From Azoarcus sp. CIB (GTDB lineage: Bacteria > Pseudomonadota > Gammaproteobacteria > Burkholderiales > Rhodocyclaceae), in NCBI RefSeq assembly GCF_001190925.1, contig NZ_CP011072.1, positions 1,550,001 through 1,614,000 of the forward strand: DNA of 64,000 nucleotides, in the 5' to 3' direction. A model generated the notes under the pieces. The model saw nothing but the letters and a program-made list of their open reading frames with translations, was not told the DNA's origin and made no database searches. Positions 17,091 through 26,040 of this stretch are shown piece by piece (the first letter of the stretch is position 1; each line of letters opens with the position of its first letter). The position numbers and the translations under genes are program-made.

Positions 17091-17372
17091 ATGCGAATTT
17101 CTGATGACGCAGCGAAACAAGCGGTAAGCCTTATCTCTGCCCAATTTGGGGATAGCGCCAAAATATGGCTGTTTGGCTCTCGGGCAGATGACCAGCAACG
17201 CGGTGGTGATGTCGATATTTTTGTCGAAGCGGAGCCGGTGGATGTGATGCGTAAAATCAAGTGCAAATCGGCCCTGATGGACCTTTTCGACTTGAAGGTT
17301 GATTTGGTTGTTGGGGTTGGCGACAAGCCAATTCACCGAATCGCCAAGGCAAGGGGAGTTCGACTTAAATGA
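17091..17372 (+). CDS. mntA: MNT-type nucleotidyltransferase antitoxin
   Basis: This 93-residue minimal nucleotidyltransferase carries the catalytic pattern WLFGSRADDQQRGGDVDIFV (G-S-x10-D-x-D). In HepT/MntA systems this enzyme AMPylates the HEPN toxin and neutralises it. A TGA/ATG overlap of 4 bases with the HEPN gene shows translational coupling. The gene is markedly less GC-rich than its flanks, consistent with horizontal transfer. The symbol follows the family and is not an exact ortholog claim. Confidence 0.8.
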   Translation: MRISDDAAKQAVSLISAQFGDSAKIWLFGSRADDQQRGGDVDIFVEAEPVDVMRKIKCKSALMDLFDLKVDLVVGVGDKPIHRIAKARGVRLK

Positions 17373-17866
17373 GTGAGAATCTCAACATACTTCACAAAAA
17401 GCTTGACCATCTCAGTCGAATGCGCAGTGATGTCCAGCATTCGCTTGGGAAACTATCCGGACCGCTGACCACAATCAAGCAGGCTGGCGTTGCGGCGCTA
17501 ACGCCCGATGAGCGTGAAACACTTTCTGCCTTTACTACCCGTTTTGCAACCTACCAGGAGCATATGGGTAAAACAATGAAGAGCATCGCCATCGAGGAAG
17601 AAAGCGCAACCAGCCCATTCGGAACCATCTTGGCCCTGATGGAGAAGTTGGGCATTCTGGATAGCCAGGAAAGATGGAGTGACATCAGAGGTCTTCGCAA
17701 TTCTGTGAATCACGAATACGAGGATGATGCGGACGAACTGCATCAAATTCTCAGTAATATGGCGGACAGTGCTCCGTGGCTGATTTTGGTGCATGAAAAG
17801 TTGGACACTTTTGTAAAGAACACCTATCCAGCTATTTCGGTACCGCGCGGGCACAAGCCCCGCTGA
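17369..17866 (+). CDS. hepT: HEPN-domain RNase toxin
   Basis: This is a 165-residue helical protein. The HEPN active-site motif R-x4-H is visible as RNSVNH inside DIRGLRNSVNHEY near residue 110-120, where Arg and His form the RNase site. It is longer than the shortest HepT toxins but matches HEPN partners of MNT genes. It is coupled to the MNT antitoxin and followed directly by a terminator, giving a compact two-gene unit. The gene order antitoxin then toxin is as seen in many HEPN/MNT modules. Confidence 0.78.
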   Translation: MSENLNILHKKLDHLSRMRSDVQHSLGKLSGPLTTIKQAGVAALTPDERETLSAFTTRFATYQEHMGKTMKSIAIEEESATSPFGTILALMEKLGILDSQERWSDIRGLRNSVNHEYEDDADELHQILSNMADSAPWLILVHEKLDTFVKNTYPAISVPRGHKPR

Positions 17867-17874
17867 TGCAACTC

Positions 17875-17899
17875 AAGAGCCTCTTAGGAGGCTCTTTTC
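17875..17899 (+). terminator. Rho-independent terminator of the HEPN/MNT operon
   Basis: A perfect 9-bp stem AAGAGCCTC / GAGGCTCTT (17875-17883 with 17888-17896) with a 4-base loop is followed by a short T run. It lies 9 bases after the toxin stop. Confidence 0.8.
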
Positions 17900-17943
17900 A
17901 TTCCGCGCTGTAGGATTATGGTTTCGCGTTTCCAAAATTCACC

Positions 17944-19329
17944 ATGCTGCCCCTCGACTTGCCAGGTATTGCAGTGACCAATACCGAGTCCGACGGCCAC
18001 CTATTTGCCATCCACGCCGGCTGTGAAGGGCGCCCGACGGCCTGCGTCACCTGCGGTAGCAAGAACTTCATCGGCCACGGCCAGCGCGCCCAAGAGGTCA
18101 TGGACTTACCCCATCACGGCAAGCTCACCTGCATCCACCTGCTGCGCAAGCGCTACCGCTGCAAGGACTGCTCCGACACATTCTTCCATCCGCTGGACTG
18201 GCTGGACGACGACCACCACGCCACCCAGCGCTTCGTCGACCGCATCGCCAGTCTGGCGCTGGAACGCTCGTTCTCCGACCTGGCGCGGGAGTACGGCATC
18301 AACGAAAAGACCGTCCGCAACATCTTCTACGGCCGGTACAGGGACACCATAGACACAGCCCGCTTCGAGTCGCCAGCCTACCTGGGCATTGATGAAGTGA
18401 ATATCGCAGGCAGCGCACGCGGCGTCATCACCAACCTGTCCGAGAACGTCGCCATCGAGTTTCTACCCAAATGCACCAACGACGTGATGCGGGCCTACTT
18501 CGAGAAGATGCCCGGCAGGGAGAACGTCAAAGCCGTCGCCATGGATTGCACCAAGCGCTACAAGAACATGGTCCATGAGTTCTTCCCCAAAGCCAAGGTC
18601 GTGGCCGACAAGTTCCACATCACTCGCATGGCCGACCTAGCGGTTGATGGCATCAGGAAGGGCGTTCGCGCCGGCATCGAGTCGCGGCGCATGCAACTAC
18701 GCCTGAAGAAGGACAAGTTCGTTCTGAATACTCGCGCCAGCAACCTCACCGACTGGCAGAAAGACCGTCTGGCGTCCTGGCGGGCCGACTTCCCGGATAT
18801 TGCTATTGCGTATGACCTAAAGGAAGAGTTCTACCGTATCTACGATGCCGCCAACCGGCGCGAAGCCAAGATGCGCTTCGACACCTGGTGCTCACGCATT
18901 CCGCCAACCATGTGGAAGCACTGGCAGCCCATCCTGGTCACCTTCGACAATTGGGGCAACGAAATCTATGCCTTCTTCGATGTCCTAGAAGAAGCCTGCA
19001 AGCGCTTGACCAACGCTTACACCGAATGCCAGAACGGGCTGACGCGGGCTATTGACCGCATCGGTCGGGGATACAGCTTCGATGCCGTGCGCGTGAAACT
19101 GCTGTTGGCGCCCAAGAAGCAAGGTATGGTGACCAGCTATCGCAGTGTCCGACGCAAGAAGAACGAACCGCAAGGCCCGGCGCTGGCTGAGTTCATGTTA
19201 GCCAAGAGCTGCGACATGGACGACGGGTACGAGACAGTCAAGGTGCCGGAGCGTCGGCAGGTGACTTGGGGTGTGGACATCGCCAAGTTGGCGGACTGGC
19301 TGGAAGAAGACCTGACCGGACAGCTTTGA
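17944..19329 (+). mobile_element. tnpA: ISL3-family transposase
   Basis: The 461-residue transposase is full length. An N-terminal zinc-finger region has ACVTCGSKNF and RYRCKDC, an HTH lies near NEKTVRNIFYGRY, and the DDE domain has YLGIDEV, AVAMDCTKRY and VVADKFHI. The C terminus (NGLTRAIDRIGRGYSFDAVR, then KLLLAP) is typical of ISL3 proteins. Clear terminal inverted repeats were not found by eye; a GGATT-type end may exist at about 17911 and 19362. The frame is intact, so the element may be active. Confidence 0.9.
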
Positions 19330-19446
19330 CTGCCAAATGTTGGCTAAGTACCCACACTAAAATCCGGGGACGCACACACCGGAATCCGAGGTGAAACACA
19401 CGGACGGGTGGCGGTCAGAAAATCGTAGTTTCAGAGTCGAAACGCA

Positions 19447-19569
19447 CTACTCTCCGAAGAGCCACCAGTCGTTCGGTTCCGGATCAGGAATCACCTGGTG
19501 ATGGGCGCATTCGAGGCAGTTGGAGACTAGTCCGGCGGACGTCATCTGCGTCTGCTTCTTCTTGTTCAT
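19447..19569 (-). CDS. Very small Cys/His-containing protein (40 residues)
   Basis: The minus strand has ATG at 19569 with GAGGAGAT 6-7 bases upstream and encodes MNKKKQTQMTSAGLVSNCLE, then CAHHQVIPDPEPNDWW and LFGE before a TAG. The C-x2-C-x-H-H cluster could bind metal. It starts 22 bases after the phosphatase gene in the same direction, with no terminator between, so it probably shares that transcript. The family is unknown. Confidence 0.55.
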   Translation of the reverse strand: MNKKKQTQMTSAGLVSNCLECAHHQVIPDPEPNDWWLFGE

Positions 19570-19591
19570 GGCAAATCTCCTCGCGCGACAG

Positions 19592-20545
19592 TCAGCCCGA
19601 CGCGCTCTCGACATGGAGGAAGGCGTGATCGGACAGCTGGGCTTCCCCGTTCCAGCGGTACGCCACGAGCTTTCCCCGCTTCGCGACGCTGAAGTCCACG
19701 CAGGCCGCTGCAGGACTCTGGATCGCGGGGTCGCCTTGCATCCAGTAATGGCCGAAGAACACCGGCTTCGCGCAGGGATAGCGGTAACGCGCCGCCGGCG
19801 GAAGCGGGAGGGTGGGAAGTGTCACCCGCAGGTGCTCCTCGATGACCGCCGCGGTGCGGAAGTGCGTTGCGTCATGATCCCACCAGCGCACGCGGACTTC
19901 CCGGCGCGGGTGGCCCTCCTTGTCGGGGAAGGAGAATTCCTCGGGGAGCGGCGCTTCGAGGCCTTTCAGACATGTCTCGACCGCATGAAAAAGCGTCTCG
20001 GCCGCGCCTTCCTCGGGCCGGGTAGCAGCCTCATTGAGCAGATCAACGCCGAGACGATTTCCGGGGCGCAGCCGAGCGCCGAAGCGCGCCATATAGTCCG
20101 TGTGCCAGCATGCATGCACGATGTTGATGCCGTCGAGCTCCAGCCAGAGCGGCCGGTTCAGAAACCAGTCGAGGAGCTCCCGGTGGAGCGCCGGTTTTCC
20201 GTCGACGGCGGCGAGAAAGGCTTTGTGCTGGTTGCGATTCTTCTCGCTGTGCGCGCGCAGCGGGCGCCCGTGGTCGTCGTGCGTTCCCCAGGCGATGGCG
20301 TTGAACTCATGGTTGCCCATGACCGCCTGGGCGTGGCCGGCATCGACCATGCGCCGCACGATGTCGACCGTCTCGAGCTGCTTTGGTCCGCGGTCGATCA
20401 GATCGCCGAGGAAGATTGCTCGGCGCTCGGGATGGCGCCAGGCACCGGCGTGCATGCGATAGTCGAGTTTGTGCAGCAGCGCCTCGAGCTGCTCGGCGTG
20501 CCCATGCACGTCGCCGATGATGTCGTAGCCGGTGTTTTCGGTCAT
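19592..20545 (-). CDS. PPP-family metallophosphatase (PrpE/ApaH-like)
   Basis: This 317-residue protein shows all PPP signatures in order: IGDVHGHAEQL (GDxHG), FLGDLIDRGP (GDxxDRG), AVMGNHEF (GNHE), NIVHACW and a late FFGHYW. These residues bind two metals for phosphoester hydrolysis. Substrates of bacterial relatives include phosphoproteins and diadenosine polyphosphates; which applies cannot be read here. The ATG at 20545 precedes MTENTGYDIIGD, with the motif close to the start as usual. It follows the small acidic gene in the same direction. Confidence 0.85.
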   Translation of the reverse strand: MTENTGYDIIGDVHGHAEQLEALLHKLDYRMHAGAWRHPERRAIFLGDLIDRGPKQLETVDIVRRMVDAGHAQAVMGNHEFNAIAWGTHDDHGRPLRAHSEKNRNQHKAFLAAVDGKPALHRELLDWFLNRPLWLELDGINIVHACWHTDYMARFGARLRPGNRLGVDLLNEAATRPEEGAAETLFHAVETCLKGLEAPLPEEFSFPDKEGHPRREVRVRWWDHDATHFRTAAVIEEHLRVTLPTLPLPPAARYRYPCAKPVFFGHYWMQGDPAIQSPAAACVDFSVAKRGKLVAYRWNGEAQLSDHAFLHVESASG

Positions 20546-20589
20546 GCGATCGTCCTTGTTCTGTTTGGGGGCGTATCGGCTCAAGGCCG

Positions 20590-20823
20590 CTACGCCCGAA
20601 TTTCCGCGTAACTGCGCTGCAGGGCGTCCTCCGACAGTGCGTCCTCGAAGAACGCCTCCACCAGCACGTGGCGGAAGGCCTCGAAGGACTCGAGGTGCGC
20701 GGGATCCCGCGCGAGTGTCGCGGCAATCCGGTCGTACTCGTCCTCCATGCCCTCGCAGACGTTGCAGCACGTGTTCGCGGGGTCATGCCGGTAGAGGATC
20801 TCGCTGATGTGGCGGTCGGCCAT
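20590..20823 (-). CDS. Small acidic protein, unknown
   Basis: The 77-residue product has two central cysteines (NTCCNVCEGM) and a helical C-terminal half (HLESFEAFRHVLVEAFFEDA). The ATG at 20823 has GGAAGAG upstream on the minus strand; an alternative ATG is at 20853. It lies between the tandem-AAA ATPase and the phosphatase, all leftward. The three-cysteine motif might bind metal. I recognise no family. Confidence 0.6.
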   Translation of the reverse strand: MADRHISEILYRHDPANTCCNVCEGMEDEYDRIAATLARDPAHLESFEAFRHVLVEAFFEDALSEDALQRSYAEIRA

Positions 20824-20896
20824 CGCATGCTCTTCCACGTAGGGTCTATTCATATCACATGTATAGGGGGTGCAGGAGGGAAGGGGCGCCATCGCA

Positions 20897-23152
20897 TCAA
20901 TGCACGGCATCGGCGTGTGTCCGATGGCGCAGTTCCTGCGCGAGCTGCGTCGCGAACGCCTGGGGCGGGAGCGTTTCACCCAGGAGCGACTGCTGGCGCA
21001 CGACATTGGCGAAGTCACCCGCGGTGAGGCCGTCGAGGCGCGCCACGCGGGTGCGCAGCTCCTCGGCCAGCGGCGCGTGCGCATCGCCGAAGACTTCGCG
21101 CGCGAAGAGCGCGAAGCGCTGTTCGAGGCGCAGCGGGCGGAAGGCGAGCTTGAAGTCGAAGCGGCGCAGCGCGGCGGGGTCGATCTCCGTCATCAGGTTG
21201 GTGGTGGCGATGAAGATGCCGGGGAAGTCTTCCATCTGCTGCAGCAGTTCATTCACCTCGCACACTTCCCAGCTGCGCTCGGCGTGGCGGCGGTTACGCA
21301 GGAAGCTGTCGACTTCGTCGAAGAGCAGCACGCAGCGTTCGGGGTCGATGCTACTGAAGGCCTCCGCGATGTTTCGCTCGGTCTCGCCGACATACTTGCT
21401 CTTGAGATCGGAGGCGCGCTGCGTGACGAGTTCGAGGTCGAGCGCATTTGCGATGAGGTGCGCGAACTCGGTCTTGCCGGTGCCGGAGGGGCCGTACAGG
21501 CACAGCGATCCGCGCGGGCGCCGGTCGAGCGCGGCGAGGAGCTGCGCCGGGGCCACGCCGCCGGCGACGTTGAGGAAGGCGATGTCGACGGTGAGGGGGC
21601 CGGTGCGCCGGTGCGGCATGGCGCTGCCGTGGAGGAGGCGCCGCTGCGCGCCGATGACGTCGCTGACGCGCGTCGCGGCATGGTCCGGATCGGCGACCAG
21701 TTCGAGCACGCGCCGCGCCGCGTCGAACTGGGCGGGCATCAGCTTGTTATCGGCCGCGAGGGTGTCGAGGAACTCGTCAGGCAGGCCGAAGCCGCCCAGT
21801 TGCGCATCCACGATGCGCCGGCGCACCGCGCGCGGCGGCACATGCACGGCCACCGGCAGCAGGAAGCGGCGCAGGAAGGCGGGGTCCATGCTGTGCGCGT
21901 CGTTGGTGAGCCACAGCGAGGGCACGGGATTGTCTTCCAGGGTGCGGTTGATGAAGCCCTTTTCGCGCCCCGTGGGCCGTTCGCCTCCGAGGAGCAGGCC
22001 GAGCGCGCCCAGCCCCTCGTTCGAGAACACGTCTTCGACCTCATCGAATACGACCAGCGCGTCGCGTCGTGCACCGAGGAGGCGCTGTGCGAGGAGGTAG
22101 GCCGAGATGCGGCCGCGCCGTCCGAGGCCGTCGCCATCCTCGTCCGCGCTGCGCACGCGAAAGCCGCACAACCCCGCGGCGGCGCACACTGCGGTGGCGA
22201 ACTCGGTCTTGCCGGCGCCGGCCGGTCCGTAGAGGAGCCCATTCACGCCAGCGCCGCCGCGGGCAGCTGCCGCACCCAGGGTGGTGACGAGCCGGGCCGC
22301 GTCGCGTGCGAGGTGCGGGAAATCCTCGATCGTCCACTTCGCCGCAGGCAACGGCTCGACCAGGAGCTCGCGCAGCTCGGCCTCCGTCGCCGGGGCTTCG
22401 GCCACGATGCGGCGGAAGAAGTCGCTGCTGTGGAGGTAGTCCTCCAGGTCGCAGGTGCCGCGATCTTCCTCGACGAGGTCGATGCGGTGCAGGGTGCCAC
22501 GCAGCGACAGGGCACGATGCACCTCGTGGGTGTCGAGGCCGGTGGCAATCGCGAGCCACTGGCGGTTGCGCCGCAGCCCGCCGGCCTTGCTCACGCGCAT
22601 GAAGTTGCGCAGCGCCGAGTTCTCGTCGCGTACCCACACATATTCGAGCAGCGTCCGCTCGACCCGGGGCAGGTTGAGCACCTGTTCGAGGATGCCGATC
22701 ACGAGCAGCGACCGCCCCGCGTGGTCGAGCGCCTCAAGGGCGTCGAGGCGGGCGAGCGCCGCGGCGGCGAACTCCTCCATCCAGTCGAGAAAGAGCGTGC
22801 GTTGGGCAGGGTTGAGGCGCACGAATTCGGTCTCGCCGGGTCCCGCATCGAGGTCGCAGTCATCCAGGTCGCCAAGAAAATCGTCCTCGCCGTCGGCCAC
22901 CGCGCGGCGCAGCCGCTGCTTGCGGCCCTTGCCGATGAGCGGGCTGACGAGGTGCCACAGGTTCGTGACTACGGCGCTGTCGTTCATGCGCAGCGGCAGG
23001 GTCGGCTCGCCGCGCCACAGGTTGAGCACGTAGCGCGCGGCCAGGCGCGCCGCCGGCGACATGACCGGGGCGGGGTCGAACCAGCCGTCGAGGTCGGCGG
23101 CGTGCAAGGCAGTGCGCGCATGGCGACGTGCGGGGGTGAGGTGGGTCGTCAT
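20897..23152 (-). CDS. Tandem AAA-domain ATPase
   Basis: The predicted product has 751 residues. The first AAA module has Walker A YGPAGAGKTEFA near residue 308 and Walker B ALVVFDEVEDVF near 365. The second has YGPSGTGKTEFAHLIA near 550, Walker B VLLFDEVDSFL near 605 and the sensor IFIATTNL. Both sites look intact. About 290 N-terminal residues are helical and specific to this family. I start at the ATG at 23152 (MTTHLTPARRH), 2 bases after the upstream gene. Double-AAA proteins usually form hexameric remodelling machines. Context (a small partner upstream and a divergent WYL regulator) suggests a regulated stress or defence module; the target is unknown. Confidence 0.85.
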   Translation of the reverse strand: MTTHLTPARRHARTALHAADLDGWFDPAPVMSPAARLAARYVLNLWRGEPTLPLRMNDSAVVTNLWHLVSPLIGKGRKQRLRRAVADGEDDFLGDLDDCDLDAGPGETEFVRLNPAQRTLFLDWMEEFAAAALARLDALEALDHAGRSLLVIGILEQVLNLPRVERTLLEYVWVRDENSALRNFMRVSKAGGLRRNRQWLAIATGLDTHEVHRALSLRGTLHRIDLVEEDRGTCDLEDYLHSSDFFRRIVAEAPATEAELRELLVEPLPAAKWTIEDFPHLARDAARLVTTLGAAAARGGAGVNGLLYGPAGAGKTEFATAVCAAAGLCGFRVRSADEDGDGLGRRGRISAYLLAQRLLGARRDALVVFDEVEDVFSNEGLGALGLLLGGERPTGREKGFINRTLEDNPVPSLWLTNDAHSMDPAFLRRFLLPVAVHVPPRAVRRRIVDAQLGGFGLPDEFLDTLAADNKLMPAQFDAARRVLELVADPDHAATRVSDVIGAQRRLLHGSAMPHRRTGPLTVDIAFLNVAGGVAPAQLLAALDRRPRGSLCLYGPSGTGKTEFAHLIANALDLELVTQRASDLKSKYVGETERNIAEAFSSIDPERCVLLFDEVDSFLRNRRHAERSWEVCEVNELLQQMEDFPGIFIATTNLMTEIDPAALRRFDFKLAFRPLRLEQRFALFAREVFGDAHAPLAEELRTRVARLDGLTAGDFANVVRQQSLLGETLPPQAFATQLAQELRHRTHADAVH

Positions 23153-23154
23153 GG

Positions 23155-23613
23155 TCAGGCCTCCGTTTGCGTGTCGTCCGACCACGGCTGGAAGCGGCGG
23201 CCATCGACGTGGAAGGTCAGGAAATCGCCGCGCGCCTCGCCCTTGTCGATGAAGAACCCCAGCACGAGGTCGAGCGGCTCGCGGTAGTAGGGCGAACCGG
23301 GATTCTCCGAGGGGTCGAGGATGGGCTCGGCGAGCACCTCGACGACGATGGCAGGGTGGTCGTAATGCGGCCAGCGGCGATTGCGCAGCCCCGGCTTCCA
23401 GCGCACGGCCATCCCAGGGGTGAAGCGGCAGGGGCGGCCGAGGGCCTCGAAGCGCGCCTTGAGGGTCGCCAGCATGTCGTCCTCGATGTCGGCGCAAAAC
23501 TCGGCGTGCCCCGCGTCCGAGGCATCGAGACTGTTGCAGCCGATGCGTTCGAGGAGATCGCGCGAGGAAAGCGGCTTGCGGTCGGACGGGCGGCGTGGGG
23601 AAGGGTTGGACAT
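23155..23613 (-). CDS. Uncharacterised partner of the tandem-AAA ATPase
   Basis: This is a 152-residue cytoplasmic protein. The N terminus is polar; the core has AVRWKPGLRNRRWPHYDHPA, a VVEVL strand and LDLVLGFFIDKGEARGDFLT, then FHVDGRRFQPW. This reads as a small beta-barrel-like domain. It ends 2 bases before the ATPase start, so coupling is near certain. I do not recognise the family. An adaptor role is inference. Confidence 0.7.
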   Translation of the reverse strand: MSNPSPRRPSDRKPLSSRDLLERIGCNSLDASDAGHAEFCADIEDDMLATLKARFEALGRPCRFTPGMAVRWKPGLRNRRWPHYDHPAIVVEVLAEPILDPSENPGSPYYREPLDLVLGFFIDKGEARGDFLTFHVDGRRFQPWSDDTQTEA

Positions 23614-23708
23614 GACGGGCTCCGGTGACTTGACAGTGCCATTGCAGCAGGGCGACGCGACACGTTTTGTCGTATGCTGCCGGCTTCGTCATTCCCGGAG
23701 TGCATGCA

Positions 23709-24725
23709 ATGGCCGTTGCCTACGAGACGCGCATCAAGCGCCTGAAGGCGATCGAGAACCTGCTCCCCGTCGAGGGCGAGCAGGATACCGGGCTCGCGGC
23801 GCAGATCCTGCTGCAGCGCCTGCCTGATCTTTACGAAGGAAGCGACGGCGCCCGTGTGCGTGCGGTCCAGCGCGACCTCAAGGATCTGCTGGCGGAGGGG
23901 CGCATCGTGGTGCGCAACCCCAGGGCCAAGCCGCTGACGTATTTCCGGCGGGGGACCCCAGGCGACGACGATTACCTCGATGATGCGGCGTGGTCGTACG
24001 TCGTCACCAACGTCGAGAAGGCGCTCGAGGAGGTGATGCCGGAAAGGCGGCTCGAGTCGGCGCTGCGTCGGCTGCAGAATGCCGAACTCGGGGTGAAGCT
24101 CTCGAGCAAGCGCTTCCGCATCGTTCCCGACACCTTGCGCCTGTTGCCCGCGGACTTCGAACTCGCGACCCTGGCCAAGGTGTTGCGCGCGGTCGTGGAG
24201 GAGCGGACGTTGAAACTCGCTTATCGCGACAGCGAGGGGAAGAAAACCGAGTGTGTCGTGCATCCACAGGCGGCGTTGCAGCGCGGGCCGCGCTTCTATT
24301 TCTTCGCGCTGAAGAATGACGAGGCCGAGCCGGTGCGCATGTATGCGTTGCACCGCGTGATCCGGGCCGAGGTCAGCAGCGACCCCGCGCGGATCGCGCC
24401 CGGGTTTGACCTCGATGCGGCGATCTACCGGGGACAGGCCGACTTCGGCAACGGCAGGATGATCAGGCTCGAGGCGCAGGTGCGCGGCTATGTCGCCGAC
24501 CTGGTGCAGGAGTGCGCGATGGGGCGGGACCAGCAGGCGGTCCCCGAGCCCGAGGGCAGCGACTTCGACATCCGCCTGACGGTGACCTTGCCGTCCACGG
24601 GGCAACTCTATCGCTGGCTGCTCGGTTGCGGTGCGAACATCAAGGTGCTGGCGCCCGTGGAGCTGCGTCAGGCGATCGTGGGGCAGGTGGCGAAGGTGGC
24701 GGCGATGTATCAGGCAGCGGCGTAA
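23709..24725 (+). CDS. WYL-domain transcriptional regulator
   Basis: This 338-residue protein has an N-terminal winged HTH (RIKRLKAIENLLP, then RVRAVQRDLKDLLAEGRIVV), a WYL domain at about 170-240 with YRDSEGKKTECVVHPQAALQ and RFYFFAL, and a WCX C-terminal domain ending VAKVAAMYQAA. The ATG at 23709 has GGAG 8 bases upstream. It is divergent from the AAA operon across 95 bases and is its likely regulator. WYL domains sense nucleotide or nucleic-acid ligands and recur in phage-defence loci. It is unlike the BrxR-type WYL protein at 15452. Confidence 0.85.
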   Translation: MAVAYETRIKRLKAIENLLPVEGEQDTGLAAQILLQRLPDLYEGSDGARVRAVQRDLKDLLAEGRIVVRNPRAKPLTYFRRGTPGDDDYLDDAAWSYVVTNVEKALEEVMPERRLESALRRLQNAELGVKLSSKRFRIVPDTLRLLPADFELATLAKVLRAVVEERTLKLAYRDSEGKKTECVVHPQAALQRGPRFYFFALKNDEAEPVRMYALHRVIRAEVSSDPARIAPGFDLDAAIYRGQADFGNGRMIRLEAQVRGYVADLVQECAMGRDQQAVPEPEGSDFDIRLTVTLPSTGQLYRWLLGCGANIKVLAPVELRQAIVGQVAKVAAMYQAAA

Positions 24726-24815
24726 GCGGCCCGATTCGCCGCGATTTCAACACGACAGAACCTGTCGGTTCGTGCGGGCACACTGCGGACAATTCCTGAC
24801 GCATGGAGGCCGCAG

Positions 24816-25412
24816 ATGATATCCCCGCTCGCGATCCGCACCAGCCAAACGCATCCCCTTCGCATCGATCCGGTTCAGCCCGCTGGTGGCTGGGCGCCGA
24901 TCGGCATGTCGCTGTGCCCGGGCAAGCGACAGCGGGACGCGCTTACGGGGCAATGGGAGCGCGACCTGGCTACCGACCTCGACCGTATTCGGAGCTGGGG
25001 CGCGGAGGTGGTGGTGAGCCTGATCGAGGCGCACGAGTTCGGGCTCCTCGACGTGGCGGCCCTGCCCGAGGAGGTCGAGCGCCGCGGCATGCGCTGGCTG
25101 CACCTTCCGATCGCCGACCGCCATCCACCGGGCGATCTGTTCCACAGCCTGTGGCTGAGCGCTGGGGCGGAATTGGTGAATGACCTGCAGGCTGGCCGGC
25201 GCGTGTACCTGCATTGCATGGGCGGGCTCGGCCGCACGGGCACGGTGGCGGCGTGCCTGCTGATCGAGTCAGGGATGGGTGCGGAAGCGGCCATCGCCGC
25301 CGTGCGCCAGTCGCGAAACGGGACGATCGAGACGGCGCTGCAGGAGGAATACGTGCGGCAGTACGTGCGCGGATTCGCCTTCCGCCGGCCTCAGCACCGT
25401 TCGCAGCGATGA
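24816..25412 (+). CDS. Dual-specificity/CDKN3-like protein phosphatase
   Basis: The 198-residue protein carries the Cys-phosphatase loop HCMGGLGRTGT (HC-x5-R) near residue 132 and an upstream general acid loop around LPIADRHPPGD. Residues 50-90 (WGAEVVVSLIEAHEF) match the CDKN3-like tyrosine-phosphatase subfamily. The mechanism uses a Cys-phosphate intermediate. It is 90 bases downstream of the WYL gene in the same direction and could be co-transcribed or independent. The substrate is unknown. Confidence 0.85.
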   Translation: MISPLAIRTSQTHPLRIDPVQPAGGWAPIGMSLCPGKRQRDALTGQWERDLATDLDRIRSWGAEVVVSLIEAHEFGLLDVAALPEEVERRGMRWLHLPIADRHPPGDLFHSLWLSAGAELVNDLQAGRRVYLHCMGGLGRTGTVAACLLIESGMGAEAAIAAVRQSRNGTIETALQEEYVRQYVRGFAFRRPQHRSQR

Positions 25413-25554
25413 AGTGTGAGTCGCATACGACGGGTATTGAGGGCGCCGAGTTCAAAAGAGCTTGTTATCGGGACAAAAGCGGTGTCGCGCTCCGTATTGG
25501 CTCTTGCAAGTGCACTGGAAAACGGTATACGAAAATGCAGGATTCGGCGGTTAA

Positions 25555-25600
25555 TGTATTTTCAGCTACAAGGTCGGTCTACCTTGTAGCTGAAAATACA
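25555..25600. repeat. Long perfect hairpin, copy 1
   Basis: A perfect 20-bp stem (25555-25574 with 25581-25600) has a 6-base loop CGGTCT. The stem core TTCAGCTACAAGGT is shared with copy 2 at 25880-25927. No T run follows, so it is not a standard terminator. Confidence 0.85.
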
Positions 25601-25879
25601 CCACAGTCCGCGTAGGCTCCGAGCGAGCATGGAAATTGCTGACGGTCTTGGATGGCAGGCCGACTCTCATCCGACGCCAGGCGGGCCGGCGTTTCGTCCG
25701 GTGTGAAAATCAAACGCGTCTCAGGGCGATCGGGCGATTTTTCTTACTTTCGGGCGTCCTGAGTAATCGCCTCCACCCAGCCCATGCTCGGTATTACGAT
25801 AAATGCGGTGTGACGAGTGCTCGACGGGGTTGAAATTGACGGCGAAAATGAAGTATATGCCGGCGCGCAGCTGGATTAG

Positions 25880-25927
25880 GTGTAGTTTCAGCTACAAGGT
25901 TGATCGACCTTGTAGCTGAAACTACAC
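25880..25927. repeat. Long perfect hairpin, copy 2
   Basis: A perfect 21-bp stem (25880-25900 with 25907-25927) has loop TGATCG; pairing continues outward after one bulged G. Against copy 1 a T-A pair is replaced by G-C on both arms, a compensatory change that indicates selection for the folded form or inherited palindromy. Confidence 0.85.
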
Positions 25928-26040
25928 TAATCGAGAAACGTCAATCGCTGTGGATAACTTTAGACAGCGACGGCGGTTGCTTGGAGACACGGCGGCTCTG
26001 GGCGTTGTTCGTTACAAACGTCACCGTTTGACACCAAATC

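Noticed and set aside
20870..23287. 805-codon plus-strand frame over the tandem-AAA gene
   Set aside because: The opposite strand has two complete Walker sites; this frame encodes a repetitive Glu/Arg/Ala-rich string.
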